Below, piece after piece: positions 6,531 to 13,458 of a stretch of 13,458 nt of DNA. The DNA comes from an uncultured Prevotellaceae bacterium (GTDB lineage: Bacteria; Bacteroidota; Bacteroidia; Bacteroidales; Bacteroidaceae). Location: positions 1 to 13,458 of the forward strand of contig CACYKX010000096.1 of assembly GCA_902775075.1 (NCBI GenBank), in the 5' to 3' direction. The translations under genes and the position numbers were made by a program. The notes under the pieces are model-generated. The model made no database searches. It was given only the letters and a program-made list of their open reading frames with translations, and was not told the DNA's origin. The stretch's first letter is position 1. Each line of letters opens with the position of its first letter.

Positions 6531-7922
6531 TTAGAATTCTGCATTTTTCGGAGTACGAGGGAATGGTATAACATCGCGGATGTTTTGCATTCCTGTAACA
6601 AACAAGATAAGTCGCTCGAAACCAAGACCGAATCCTGCATGTGGACAAGAACCGTACTTACGGGTATCAAGATACCAACTGTAACTTTCTTTCTCCATTC
6701 CACGTGACTCGATCTCACCAATCAACTTGTCATAGCTTTCTTCACGAACAGATCCACCAATGATTTCACCAATACGAGGGAATAGTACGTCTGTTCCTTG
6801 CATGGTCTTGCCATCTGGGTTCTTCTTCATATAGAAGGCCTTGATCTCGCTAGGATAATCGGTCATGATAACAGGACGCTTGAAGTGCTCCTCTACGAGG
6901 TAACGCTCGTGCTCGCTGCTCAGATCCATACCCCAACCGGTGATAGGGAACTCGAACTTGTGACCGTTCTTTACTGCTTCCTCGAGAATCTTGATTCCTT
7001 CTGTATAAGGAAGGCGTACAAAGTCTTCTTTCACTACTGACTCCAAAGTCTGAAGAAGGGTCTTATCGATCATCTTGTTCAGGAACTCAAGATCGTCCTT
7101 GCAGTTATCAAGAGCCCAACGTACACAGTATTTGATAAAATCTTCCTCGAGATCCATCAGCCCTTCTTGATCAAGGAAGGCTACCTCTGGCTCGATCATC
7201 CAGAACTCTGCCAAGTGGCGAGGGGTGTTGGAATTCTCGGCACGGAAGGTTGGACCAAAGGTGTAGATAGCTCCTAAAGCTGTAGCACCAAGCTCACCTT
7301 CAAGCTGACCACTTACGGTAAGGTTGGTCTTCTTACCGAAGAAATCGCGATCGTAAGCAACTTCACCATCCTTACCTGTACGGTTTAAATCTAGTGTTGT
7401 TACTTGGAACATCTCACCAGCACCTTCTGCATCACTTGCTGTGATCAGTGGAGTGTTGAAATAATAGAATCCATGCTCATGGAAATACTTATGGATAGCA
7501 ATTGCCATATTATGACGAATACGGAAAACTGCGCCAAAGGTATTTGTACGAAGGCGGAGATGAGCATATTTACGCATATACTCGAAACTCTGGCCTTTCT
7601 TCTGCATTGGATAGTCGTTAGGACAAAGTCCATAGATTTCTATCTCCTTGCTCTGTATCTCTGATGCCTGACCCTTACCCTGACTCTCTACGAGTGTTCC
7701 CACTACGCTGATACAAGCGCCTGTGGTTATGCTCTTTAAAGCGTCTGCATCCATTGTAGCAGGATCTACTACGATCTGGATATTCTTTATTGTAGAGCCA
7801 TCATTTAAAGCTATGAAGTCGACAGCTTTGCTGCTTCGATGGGAACGTACCCATCCTTTTACATTAATGTCTTTACCAAAGTCGGTACTCTGAAGAGCAT
7901 CAACAACTTTTGTTCTTTTCAT
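6531..7922 (-). CDS. asnS: Asparaginyl-tRNA synthetase
   Basis: This class IIb synthetase attaches asparagine to tRNA-Asn in the cytoplasm. The 463-residue product starts with the OB-fold anticodon-binding domain (about 18-105; [23 protein letters not shown]). The catalytic domain carries motif 2 (226-246, [15 protein letters not shown] and WMIEPE) and motif 3 (430-444, [15 protein letters not shown]). The asparagine-type ending [15 protein letters not shown] and the Asn-specific reading of motif 2 argue against AspRS. Length is normal for the family. It begins 20 bases after the rluB stop with no promoter-like element between them, so it is probably the last gene of a purB-rluB-asnS operon. 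Confidence 0.97.
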   Translation of the reverse strand: MKRTKVVDALQSTDFGKDINVKGWVRSHRSSKAVDFIALNDGSTIKNIQIVVDPATMDADALKSITTGACISVVGTLVESQGKGQASEIQSKEIEIYGLCPNDYPMQKKGQSFEYMRKYAHLRLRTNTFGAVFRIRHNMAIAIHKYFHEHGFYYFNTPLITASDAEGAGEMFQVTTLDLNRTGKDGEVAYDRDFFGKKTNLTVSGQLEGELGATALGAIYTFGPTFRAENSNTPRHLAEFWMIEPEVAFLDQEGLMDLEEDFIKYCVRWALDNCKDDLEFLNKMIDKTLLQTLESVVKEDFVRLPYTEGIKILEEAVKNGHKFEFPITGWGMDLSSEHERYLVEEHFKRPVIMTDYPSEIKAFYMKKNPDGKTMQGTDVLFPRIGEIIGGSVREESYDKLIGEIESRGMEKESYSWYLDTRKYGSCPHAGFGLGFERLILFVTGMQNIRDVIPFPRTPKNAEF

Positions 7923-7942
7923 TTGTATCTGTTTGTGTTTGT

Positions 7943-9325
7943 TTATTCAAAGGCTCCCATGCGAAGCATATCTACTTCCTTCTCTGTGAGGAAGCGCCAA
8001 TCGCCACGGCGAAGATTCTTCTTGGTAAGTCCTGCGAACTGTACACGATCCAATTTAACAACACGATAGCCTAGGCTCTCGAAAATACGACGAACAATAC
8101 GGTTCTTGCCGCTATGGATTTCGATACCTACCTGGCTCTTGTCACGATCATCTGCGTACTCTACTGCATCTGCCTGGATTTCTCCATCCTCCAAAGTGAT
8201 ACCATCACGAATCTGCTGAAGATCATGAGCAGTAACATTCTTATCGAGATGTACGTGATAGACTTTCTTCTTCAGGAACTTTGGATGTGTCAACTTACTA
8301 GCTAAGTCGCCATCGTTGGTAAGAAGAAGTACACCTGTGGTGTTACGGTCGAGACGACCTACTGGATAGATACGCTCTGGACATGCATCCTTAACAAGGT
8401 CCATAACGGTCTTGCGCTGCTGTGGATCGTCACTTGTTGTAACATAATCCTTTGGTTTGTTCAACAACACATAAACTTTCTTTTCCAAAGAAACGGTCTG
8501 ATCGTGGAACTTAACTTCGTCTGTGCGAACTACCTTTGTTCCAAGTTCTGTAACGACTTCGCCATTAACAGAAACAACTCCTGCCTGGATGTATTCATCT
8601 GCCTCACGACGTGAGCAAACACCTGCATTGGCAAGATATTTGTTCAAACGAATTGGCTCGTTTGGATCGATATTCTCTTCCTTATATTCGATACGCTTCT
8701 TCATGCTATACTTAGCATTTGGATCGTAATCTGTTGAATGCGGACGATAGCCGCGATTATTGTTGTAACCACCACGATTGCTATTGTTGTAACCACCGCG
8801 TGACTGATAGCCGCCACGGTTGCTTCCATAACCACCTGCACGGTTGTTGTAGCCACCGCGATTGCTGTTGTTATAACCGCCACGTGACTGATAACCACCA
8901 TGGTTGTTATATCCACCTCTTGGCTGATAGCCACCTTCCTCTTCGTTATTGTTGTAACGAGGACGATAACCTCCCTGCTGACGAGACTGATAACCACCGC
9001 GGTTATTATTATAGCCACCTCTTGACTGATAGCCACCACCACGATTGTTGTTGTATCCGCCTCTTGGCTGGAAACTACGCTGTGGACGCTCATTACCACT
9101 CTGGAGACCTGCTCCAAAGCCTTCTGGACGGAAACCACCTTCATCGTTGCTCATACTTCTTGAAGAACTGTATGTGCGCTGACTGTGAATACGTGGACGC
9201 ATCGGGCGTCCATTTCCACGGTAATTTCGTTGATAACCGCCTGCTGGGTTGTAGCCTTCACGGCTGCTCTCATTATTGTCTGCTGCAGACGAATCCTGAG
9301 GTTTGTTTTCAAATTCTGTATCCAT
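7943..9325 (-). CDS. rluB: 23S rRNA pseudouridine synthase (RluB/RsuA family) with Gly/Arg-rich N-terminus
   Basis: It isomerises a uridine in rRNA to pseudouridine; by family, RluB acts on 23S rRNA in the peptidyl-transferase region, but the exact target here is inference. Residues 224-270 form an S4 RNA-binding domain ([20 protein letters not shown]). From about 284 comes the catalytic domain, with the RsuA/RluB signature at 323-339 ([17 protein letters not shown]) holding the catalytic Asp326, and later [17 protein letters not shown]. The first 200 residues are an unusual disordered extension in which about 88-192 repeats [19 protein letters not shown] units. I start at ATG 9325 (MDTEFENK); an upstream GTG at 9349 is in frame but less likely. 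It follows purB by 82 bases, with no evident promoter in between, and precedes asnS by 20. Confidence 0.93.
   Translation of the reverse strand: MDTEFENKPQDSSAADNNESSREGYNPAGGYQRNYRGNGRPMRPRIHSQRTYSSSRSMSNDEGGFRPEGFGAGLQSGNERPQRSFQPRGGYNNNRGGGYQSRGGYNNNRGGYQSRQQGGYRPRYNNNEEEGGYQPRGGYNNHGGYQSRGGYNNSNRGGYNNRAGGYGSNRGGYQSRGGYNNSNRGGYNNNRGYRPHSTDYDPNAKYSMKKRIEYKEENIDPNEPIRLNKYLANAGVCSRREADEYIQAGVVSVNGEVVTELGTKVVRTDEVKFHDQTVSLEKKVYVLLNKPKDYVTTSDDPQQRKTVMDLVKDACPERIYPVGRLDRNTTGVLLLTNDGDLASKLTHPKFLKKKVYHVHLDKNVTAHDLQQIRDGITLEDGEIQADAVEYADDRDKSQVGIEIHSGKNRIVRRIFESLGYRVVKLDRVQFAGLTKKNLRRGDWRFLTEKEVDMLRMGAFE
8750..9064 (-). repeat. In-frame low-complexity repeats encoding an RGG/YNN-rich tract
   Basis: Within rluB, residues about 88-192 are built of short Gly-Gly-Tyr-Gln-Ser-Arg and Gly-Gly-Tyr-Asn-Asn-Asn-Arg units, repeated with small changes, so the DNA is internally repetitive in the same frame. 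One interruption is acidic (NNNEEE, residues 125-130). Such a tract can expand or contract by recombination. The open frames read on the opposite strand and in the other frame here are by-products of the repeat. Confidence 0.85.
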
Positions 9326-9407
9326 TTTCTTTTCTCTTTTTAGCCTCACGGCCTGTTGATAATTAAATTGTACTATTTATTAGTTTAATGTTTATATTTG
9401 TAGAATA

Positions 9408-10754
9408 CTACATTCCCGTATAATTATGAGGGGTGATTGCCATAAGTTCGGCCTTTACCTCTTCACTGACATTCAATCCTTGGATAAATTCATGAATAGT
9501 CTCCTCTGTCATGGTCTTGTTCGTTCTTGTCAATGCCTTCAAAGCCTCGTAAGGATGCGGATAAGCTTCACGACGCAAAATGGTCTGAATAGCCTCTGCA
9601 ACAACTGCCCATGTGTTGTCCAGATCTTCTTCTATCTTTGCTTCGTTCAGAATCAACTTTCTTAATCCTTTCAAAGTGCTCTGGATTGCAATAACACTAT
9701 GACCGAGTGGTACTCCTATATTTCGAAGAACTGTAGAGTCGGTAAGGTCGCGCTGCAATCTGCTCACTGGTAGCTTCATTGCCAAGAACTGTAGAATTGC
9801 ATTTGCAATACCGAGGTTACCTTCACTATTTTCAAAGTCGATAGGGTTAACCTTATGTGGCATAGCACTAGAACCTACTTCACCGGCCTTTATCTTCTGC
9901 TTGAAATATTCCATAGAGATGTACATCCAGAAATCTCTGTCCATATCGATGATAATGGTATTGATTCTGCGAATAGCATCAAAGATAGAACCTAAATGGT
10001 CATAATTGCTGATCTGGGTTGTCCATTGTTCACGCTCCAAGCCTAACTTTTCAGAGACGAACTTACTTCCAAACTCTCTCCAGTTATAGGTCGGATATGC
10101 TACATGATGTGCATTATAATTACCTGTTGCACCACCAAACTTGGCTGTGAAACGACATGCTTTCAACAAATTCAACTGCTCTGTGAGTCGATAAACAAAA
10201 ACCTCAATTTCCTTACCCAAACGGGTTGGTGAAGCTGGTTGTCCATGGGTCTTAGCAAGCATTGGTACTTCTTTCCATTCTTCTGCATACTGTTGCAACT
10301 GATCTATCAACTCTTGAATCTGAGGATAATAAACCTGCTCAAGGGCTTCCTTGATAGAAAGAGGTACACTGGTATTATTGATATCCTGTGAAGTAAGACC
10401 GAAATGAATAAACTCTTTGAAAGCTTCAAGTCCTCCTATTTTATCAAATTCTTCTTTAATAAAATACTCTACGGCCTTTACGTCATGATTTGTGGTTTTC
10501 TCAATATCTTTTACGCGAGCTGCATCTTTTTCGTCGAAATTACGATAAATATCGCGAAGACGATCAAACAAAGCATGATCGAACTCTGCTAGCTGTGGCA
10601 ATGGTAATTCACATAATGTGATAAAGTACTCAATTTCTACACGAACACGATACTTAATAAGTGCATACTCTGAAAAGTAGTTCGCAAGTGGTTCCGTTTT
10701 ACTTCTGTAACGTCCGTCAATCGGAGATACGGCTGTTAATTGATCAAGGGTCAT
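9408..10754 (-). CDS. purB: Adenylosuccinate lyase
   Basis: It cleaves fumarate from SAICAR and from adenylosuccinate, two steps of purine synthesis, in the cytoplasm as a tetramer. The 448-residue product carries the fumarase/aspartase superfamily signature GSSAMPHKVNP (294-304) with the catalytic Ser in the mobile loop, TSQDINNT (121-128), and KTHGQPASPT (168-177) with the general-acid His170. Its length and the PIDGRYRSKTEPL start are close to the Escherichia coli type. No frameshift or missing key residue is seen. It is the promoter-proximal gene of the likely purB-rluB-asnS operon. Confidence 0.97.
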   Translation of the reverse strand: MTLDQLTAVSPIDGRYRSKTEPLANYFSEYALIKYRVRVEIEYFITLCELPLPQLAEFDHALFDRLRDIYRNFDEKDAARVKDIEKTTNHDVKAVEYFIKEEFDKIGGLEAFKEFIHFGLTSQDINNTSVPLSIKEALEQVYYPQIQELIDQLQQYAEEWKEVPMLAKTHGQPASPTRLGKEIEVFVYRLTEQLNLLKACRFTAKFGGATGNYNAHHVAYPTYNWREFGSKFVSEKLGLEREQWTTQISNYDHLGSIFDAIRRINTIIIDMDRDFWMYISMEYFKQKIKAGEVGSSAMPHKVNPIDFENSEGNLGIANAILQFLAMKLPVSRLQRDLTDSTVLRNIGVPLGHSVIAIQSTLKGLRKLILNEAKIEEDLDNTWAVVAEAIQTILRREAYPHPYEALKALTRTNKTMTEETIHEFIQGLNVSEEVKAELMAITPHNYTGM

Positions 10755-10780
10755 AACTAATACGTATTATTAATAGACTG

Positions 10781-10788
10781 CAAATATA
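10781..10788 (-). promoter_or_regulatory. -7 element upstream of purB
   Basis: On the - strand TATATTTG matches TAnnTTTG and lies 26 bases upstream of the purB ATG. A clear TTTG is not found at the standard distance. I see no comparable element between purB and rluB or between rluB and asnS, so this may drive all three genes. Confidence 0.5.
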
Positions 10789-10862
10789 ACCATTAAAAAT
10801 GAGAATTACCTTATTAATAGTGATAAATAAAATTAAAAATAGAATTCTGTTAACCTAAAAGC

Positions 10863-10895
10863 ACAAAAAAAAGAGTCTCACATAAGTAAGACTCT
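10863..10895 (-). terminator. Terminator of the first tRNA-Val gene
   Basis: Read on the - strand, AGAGTCT pairs with AGACTCT (10889-10895 with 10872-10878; 7 bp, 10-base loop) and is followed by eight T. It starts 6 bases after the tRNA 3' end. Confidence 0.8.
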
Positions 10896-10900
10896 CCTAG

Positions 10901-10975
10901 TGGGCGTTGACGGATTCGAACCGCCGACCCTCTGCTTGTAAGGCAGATGCTCTAAACCAACTGAGCTAAACGCCC
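10901..10975 (-). tRNA. tRNA-Val (anticodon UAC), copy 1
   Basis: A complete 75-nt cloverleaf. It has acceptor GGGCGTT/AACGCCC with discriminator A, D-stem GCTC/GAGC, anticodon stem TCTGC/GCAGA with loop CTTACAA (anticodon TAC, reading GUA and other GUN valine codons), a 5-nt variable loop, T-stem GGCGG/CCGTC with one G.U pair, and T-loop TTCGAAT. The 3' CCA is not encoded (the next bases are CTA), so it must be added by the tRNA nucleotidyltransferase. Identical to copy 2. Confidence 0.98.
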
Positions 10976-10995
10976 TTACTTTTGTAAAGCGATTG

Positions 10996-11027
10996 CAAAG
11001 GTATTGATTTTATTTGAAATTACCAAA
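10996..11027 (-). promoter_or_regulatory. Promoter of tRNA-Val copy 1
   Basis: On the - strand TTTG (11024-11027), 20 bases, then TACCTTTG (10996-11003): a full match to the Bacteroidota promoter, and the same arrangement as for copy 2. The 5' leader is about 13 bases. Confidence 0.85.
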
Positions 11028-11120
11028 TCATCGCCCGTATTTTTACATATTTTAATATTTAATATTAGATAGATCATCCTGTTACAACAGATTATCTTCC
11101 AGATCTATAATACCTTTAAA

Positions 11121-11156
11121 AACAAAAAAACCCTGCAATTCCGAAGAATTACAAGG
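11121..11156 (-). terminator. Terminator of the second tRNA-Val gene
   Basis: Read on the - strand, CCTTGTAATTC pairs with GAATTGCAGGG (11 bp, two G.U pairs) around a TTCG tetraloop, followed by seven T. It is unrelated in sequence to the copy 1 terminator. Confidence 0.85.
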
Positions 11157-11167
11157 CTCACCCCTAG

Positions 11168-11242
11168 TGGGCGTTGACGGATTCGAACCGCCGACCCTCT
11201 GCTTGTAAGGCAGATGCTCTAAACCAACTGAGCTAAACGCCC
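11168..11242 (-). tRNA. tRNA-Val (anticodon UAC), copy 2
   Basis: Base-for-base identical to the gene at 10901-10975: 75 nt, anticodon TAC, no encoded CCA. It has its own promoter and terminator, so it is a separate transcription unit and not part of a tandem precursor. Confidence 0.98.
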
Positions 11243-11262
11243 TTACTTTTGTAAGGCGATTG

Positions 11263-11294
11263 CAAAGGTATTGATTTTATTTGATATTACCAAA
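11263..11294 (-). promoter_or_regulatory. Promoter of tRNA-Val copy 2
   Basis: On the - strand TTTG (11291-11294), 20 bases, then TACCTTTG (11263-11270). It lies about 20 bases downstream of the terminator of the ompA-family gene. Confidence 0.85.
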
Positions 11295-11314
11295 TTTTTC
11301 GAATACTTTTTATC

Positions 11315-11346
11315 AAAAAAAAGAGTGGTTCGAAAGAACCACTCTT
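11315..11346 (-). terminator. Terminator of the OmpA-family gene
   Basis: Read on the - strand, a perfect 11-bp stem (AAGAGTGGTTC 11321-11331 with 11336-11346) with a 4-base loop is followed by eight T. It lies 27 bases past the stop codon and is a strong intrinsic terminator. Confidence 0.92.
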
Positions 11347-11373
11347 ATATTAGTTGAGTTGATAATATCAATA

Positions 11374-12513
11374 TTACTCAGCAACCTGTACAGTAGCGCG
11401 ACGGTTGAAAGAGATTGGAGAAAGCTCCTCAACACCACCGTTACCCTTAGCCTCGATGTTAGCGTTATCAACACCCATCTTAACAAGTTCCTTAGCTACA
11501 GTGTTTGCACGAGCCTCAGACAACTTCTTGTTGAACTCAGCAGAACCAGTTGCCTTATCAGCATAACCGTTAACAACAAGCTTAGAACCATTGTCCTTTG
11601 CATACTTAGCAAGAGCCTGTACGTTTACGAGATCCTTCTGAGAAGCGATTGTTGACTTACCAAGGTTGAAGAATACAGAGATTGGAGTGTTAACGAACTC
11701 CTTAGTTGTTTCAGCTGCCTTCTGGTTAGCAAGAAGAGTCTTAAGACGCTCGTTCTCTGCGTTAGCATCGTTAAGCTGGTTCTTAAGAGCATCGATCTGT
11801 GACTGATGAAGTGCGTTCAAAGCATCTACATCAGGAACCTTGTTCCAAGTAGACTTACCAAGGTTGAACTGAAGACCAACCTCTGCATAAAGCTGGTTGT
11901 CCTGGTTGTCCCAACCACGATGACGTGGAGCAGCAGCAACACCGTCAGCATCACCACTCATAAGGTTCCAACCACCTTCAGCATATACATTAAGGTGCTT
12001 AGCAACCTTCCAAGAAGACTGAACACCAACGCTAGCTACGAAACCATATCTGTTATAAGTCATTGAACGAGAAATACCAGCACCAGCGAATGGGATAACA
12101 TTCCATACACGGTTCTCATTGTAACCACAGAACAGGTTGCTCAAGTTGAACATTACCTGCTCGTTCAAAGTCCAATACTTGTTGCAGTTACCATAGTTAT
12201 CACCATCAACAACTGCTTTACCCCAAATACCCTGAGCCTTTGTACGAAGACCAAGACCTGGAGTGAACCACTTACCAATAGCAAGTGCAGCACCTGGGTT
12301 AGAACGGAACTTGCGAAGAGGTAATCTTCTTAAATCCTGTCCGTGCTCCTCGTTAGAATACCATGCATTCCAATCTGCACCTACCTCGACAAACCAGTTG
12401 CTCCAGAATGAATTAGTAGCAACACTGTACTTCAATTCTGGTGTTGCGTCTTCCTGAGCGTTTGCGCTCAAAGTAAGACCGACCATTGCCATTACGATCA
12501 ATAATTTTTTCAT
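11374..12513 (-). CDS. OmpA-family outer membrane protein
   Basis: A 379-residue envelope protein that anchors the outer membrane to peptidoglycan. Residues 1-19 are a signal peptide (MKKLLIVMAMVGLTLSANA, then QED). About 30-218 is a beta-barrel with glycine- and aromatic-rich strands ending in EVGLQFNLG. About 228-268 is a helical, coiled-coil-like linker (ALHQSQIDALKNQLNDANAENERLKTLL). About 277-379 is the OmpA C-terminal domain (ISVFFNLGKSTI, NGYADKATGS, LSEARANTVAKELVKMGV, FNRRATVQV), with Asp319 and Arg335 at the positions that bind diaminopimelate in family members. The strong terminator and repeated use of a few codons suggest high expression. It has its own -7 element and long A/T-rich leader, so it is a single-gene unit. 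Confidence 0.93.
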   Translation of the reverse strand: MKKLLIVMAMVGLTLSANAQEDATPELKYSVATNSFWSNWFVEVGADWNAWYSNEEHGQDLRRLPLRKFRSNPGAALAIGKWFTPGLGLRTKAQGIWGKAVVDGDNYGNCNKYWTLNEQVMFNLSNLFCGYNENRVWNVIPFAGAGISRSMTYNRYGFVASVGVQSSWKVAKHLNVYAEGGWNLMSGDADGVAAAPRHRGWDNQDNQLYAEVGLQFNLGKSTWNKVPDVDALNALHQSQIDALKNQLNDANAENERLKTLLANQKAAETTKEFVNTPISVFFNLGKSTIASQKDLVNVQALAKYAKDNGSKLVVNGYADKATGSAEFNKKLSEARANTVAKELVKMGVDNANIEAKGNGGVEELSPISFNRRATVQVAE

Positions 12514-12569
12514 AACCTTATTTGTTTAAATCAAAAAAAATTTCTACCTATTTACCCTATAGTTCGCTG

Positions 12570-12577
12570 CAAAGTTA
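12570..12577 (-). promoter_or_regulatory. -7 element for the OmpA-family gene
   Basis: On the - strand TAACTTTG matches TAnnTTTG and lies 56 bases before the ATG. No clean TTTG at the standard distance; a GTTTT run sits roughly there. The leader ends in an A/T-rich stretch with eight consecutive T, a common feature before strongly translated Bacteroidota genes. Confidence 0.5.
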
Positions 12578-12665
12578 ATAATTATTTTCATAAAACATCT
12601 TTTTTTAGAAAGAAAATGACAACAAAAGTATTAAAAACATAAAATTTTCCTTTTCTTTGTTACTT

Positions 12666-13458
12666 TTATCCTAATAAATGTTCTATTTCCTGCTGTTTTA
12701 ATATACACAGTATATTTTTCCCGTCAGGAGTATAATTTACATTATTACAAGCAAAGAGTTGATTTACAATATTTTCCATCTCACTATTGCTTAACACCTG
12801 ACCTTGAGGGATTGCGGCATATCTGGCCAACGACAGAGCCAATGACTTACAGATTTCTTCCTTCACGGTAGCTCCCTTTTCTATAGCTGCCTGAACCATA
12901 TCACTGACAAGGTTCATGATTTTTATGCCATCTAATCCTGTCGGTACTGCATTAACTGCATAACTGTTACCACCCAGATCGGTCAATTCGAACCCCATCT
13001 CCTGCAACTCTGGTAGGATATGCTGCAACATGACTTGATCGGAAGCACAAAACTGAACGACCTCTGGGAACAGTACTTTCTGAGATTCTATCTTTTTCTC
13101 TTTTAGTTGTTCCAGATACATATCAAACAGGATTCTGATATGTGCACGGTGCTGGTCGATGATCATCAAGCCAGACTTTACAGCCGTCATGATATATTTG
13201 CCCTTATATTGATAATGACTAGGAGATTTCTCGTCTATAATCTCATGCGATGTTTCTACAGAACTTTCTATTTCCCCATAATCAAGTTCCTGAGTATCAT
13301 CAAATAGATTCTTTGGCGCATTTTGCAGTTCTCCTTCTCCCAATCCTTCATATAATTTCTCCCATTGTTGTGACATCTGACGAGAACTTTTGAAGTCTGA
13401 GGTGGTCTGCTGAAATGGATTATACTGTGGATTGTATTCCACCTTAGGACTGCTTGTC
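12666..13458 (-). CDS. mutL: DNA mismatch repair protein MutL, C-terminal part (cut by the window edge)
   Basis: MutL links mismatch recognition by MutS to strand removal. Only the linker and C-terminal dimerisation domain are in the window; the frame is open to the right edge, so the ATPase domain lies outside it. The first part seen (about 80 residues) is a polar Gln/Asn/Ser-rich linker. Then comes the dimerisation domain: SHYQYKGKYIMTAVKSGLMIIDQHRAHIRILFD, VLFPEVVQF, ELQEMGFELTDLGGNSYAVNAVPTGL, EICKSLALSLARYAAIPQG, and the end YTPDGKNILCILKQQEIEHLLG. The metal-binding motif of nicking MutLs, DQHA(x)2E(x)4E, reads DQHRAHIRILFD here, and the later CPHGRP is replaced by YTPDGKN. There is no terminator evident after the stop. 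Confidence 0.93.
   Translation of the reverse strand, partial: TSSPKVEYNPQYNPFQQTTSDFKSSRQMSQQWEKLYEGLGEGELQNAPKNLFDDTQELDYGEIESSVETSHEIIDEKSPSHYQYKGKYIMTAVKSGLMIIDQHRAHIRILFDMYLEQLKEKKIESQKVLFPEVVQFCASDQVMLQHILPELQEMGFELTDLGGNSYAVNAVPTGLDGIKIMNLVSDMVQAAIEKGATVKEEICKSLALSLARYAAIPQGQVLSNSEMENIVNQLFACNNVNYTPDGKNILCILKQQEIEHLLG

Larger units (their letters stand above)
10896..11028. repeat. Direct repeat carrying tRNA-Val and its promoter, copy 1
   Basis: Bases 10896-11028 and 11163-11295 (offset 267) are the same over 133 bp except for two substitutions, both outside the tRNA: A/G in the leader near 10989 and A/T near 11019. The repeat includes the tRNA, its leader and both promoter elements and stops just before each terminator, which differs between copies. 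Confidence 0.92.
11163..11295. repeat. Direct repeat carrying tRNA-Val and its promoter, copy 2
   Basis: Second copy of the 133-bp unit described at 10896-11028. It abuts the ompA-family terminator region on its right. Confidence 0.92.

Noticed and set aside
8701..9366. Open frames on both strands over the repeat region (8701-9144 minus, 8719-9366 plus)
   Set aside because: They are by-products of the biased codons of the RGG tract; the products are low-complexity Val/Ile or His/Cys/Asn-rich runs with no domain.
9399..9412. TGTAG/CTACA hairpin at the end of purB as a terminator
   Set aside because: The stem is only 5 bp, overlaps the stop codon and has no T-run, and no promoter follows before rluB, so read-through into rluB is more likely.
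10896..11295. Integrated element bounded by tRNA attachment sites
   Set aside because: Both copies are full tRNA genes with promoters, and only 134 bp without an integrase or cargo lie between them.

Overview
The window looks like a chromosomal segment of a Bacteroidota species, most likely a Prevotella or Segatella-type member of Bacteroidales. The reasons are the recurring Bacteroidota promoter (TTTG, then about 19-20 bases, then TAnnTTTG), a TonB-dependent receptor with an N-terminal carboxypeptidase-regulatory-like domain, a pseudouridine synthase with a long Gly/Arg/Tyr/Asn-rich N-terminal extension, and weak Shine-Dalgarno sequences. The genus is inference.

Layout from left to right. 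(1) 1-446: the end of an unrecognised protein, possibly cut by the window edge. (2) 447-984: a gene-free stretch packed with symmetry. It has five 22-bp units with GTTAAC at every centre, an 11-bp-stem hairpin, a direct repeat, a consensus-quality promoter at 700-731, and two adjacent hairpins ending in a T-run just before the receptor. (3) 985-3280: a TonB-dependent-receptor-like outer-membrane protein split by a +1 frameshift between 2123 and 2145. (4) 3296-3964 (-): a small outer-membrane beta-barrel protein, convergent with the receptor. (5) 4194-5285 (-): trpS, with its own promoter and terminator. (6) 5443-6486 (+): an exported phytase-like esterase-family protein that shares a bidirectional terminator with asnS. 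(7) 6531-10754 (-): purB, rluB and asnS, which look like one operon read from a promoter upstream of purB. (8) 10896-11295: two identical tRNA-Val(UAC) genes, each with its own promoter and terminator, forming a 133-bp direct repeat. (9) 11374-12513 (-): an OmpA-family protein, probably abundant. (10) 12666-13458 (-): the C-terminal part of mutL, cut by the right edge.

Most of the window is housekeeping: two aminoacyl-tRNA synthetases, two tRNAs, purine synthesis, rRNA modification and mismatch repair, together with cell-envelope genes. I found no transposase, integrase, CRISPR array, or toxin or defence cassette. The part least explained by known genes is 447-984, and I regard the 22-bp palindrome array and the separate promoter-leader-terminator arrangement there as the best candidates for something undescribed. 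The receptor frameshift also needs a check against reads.
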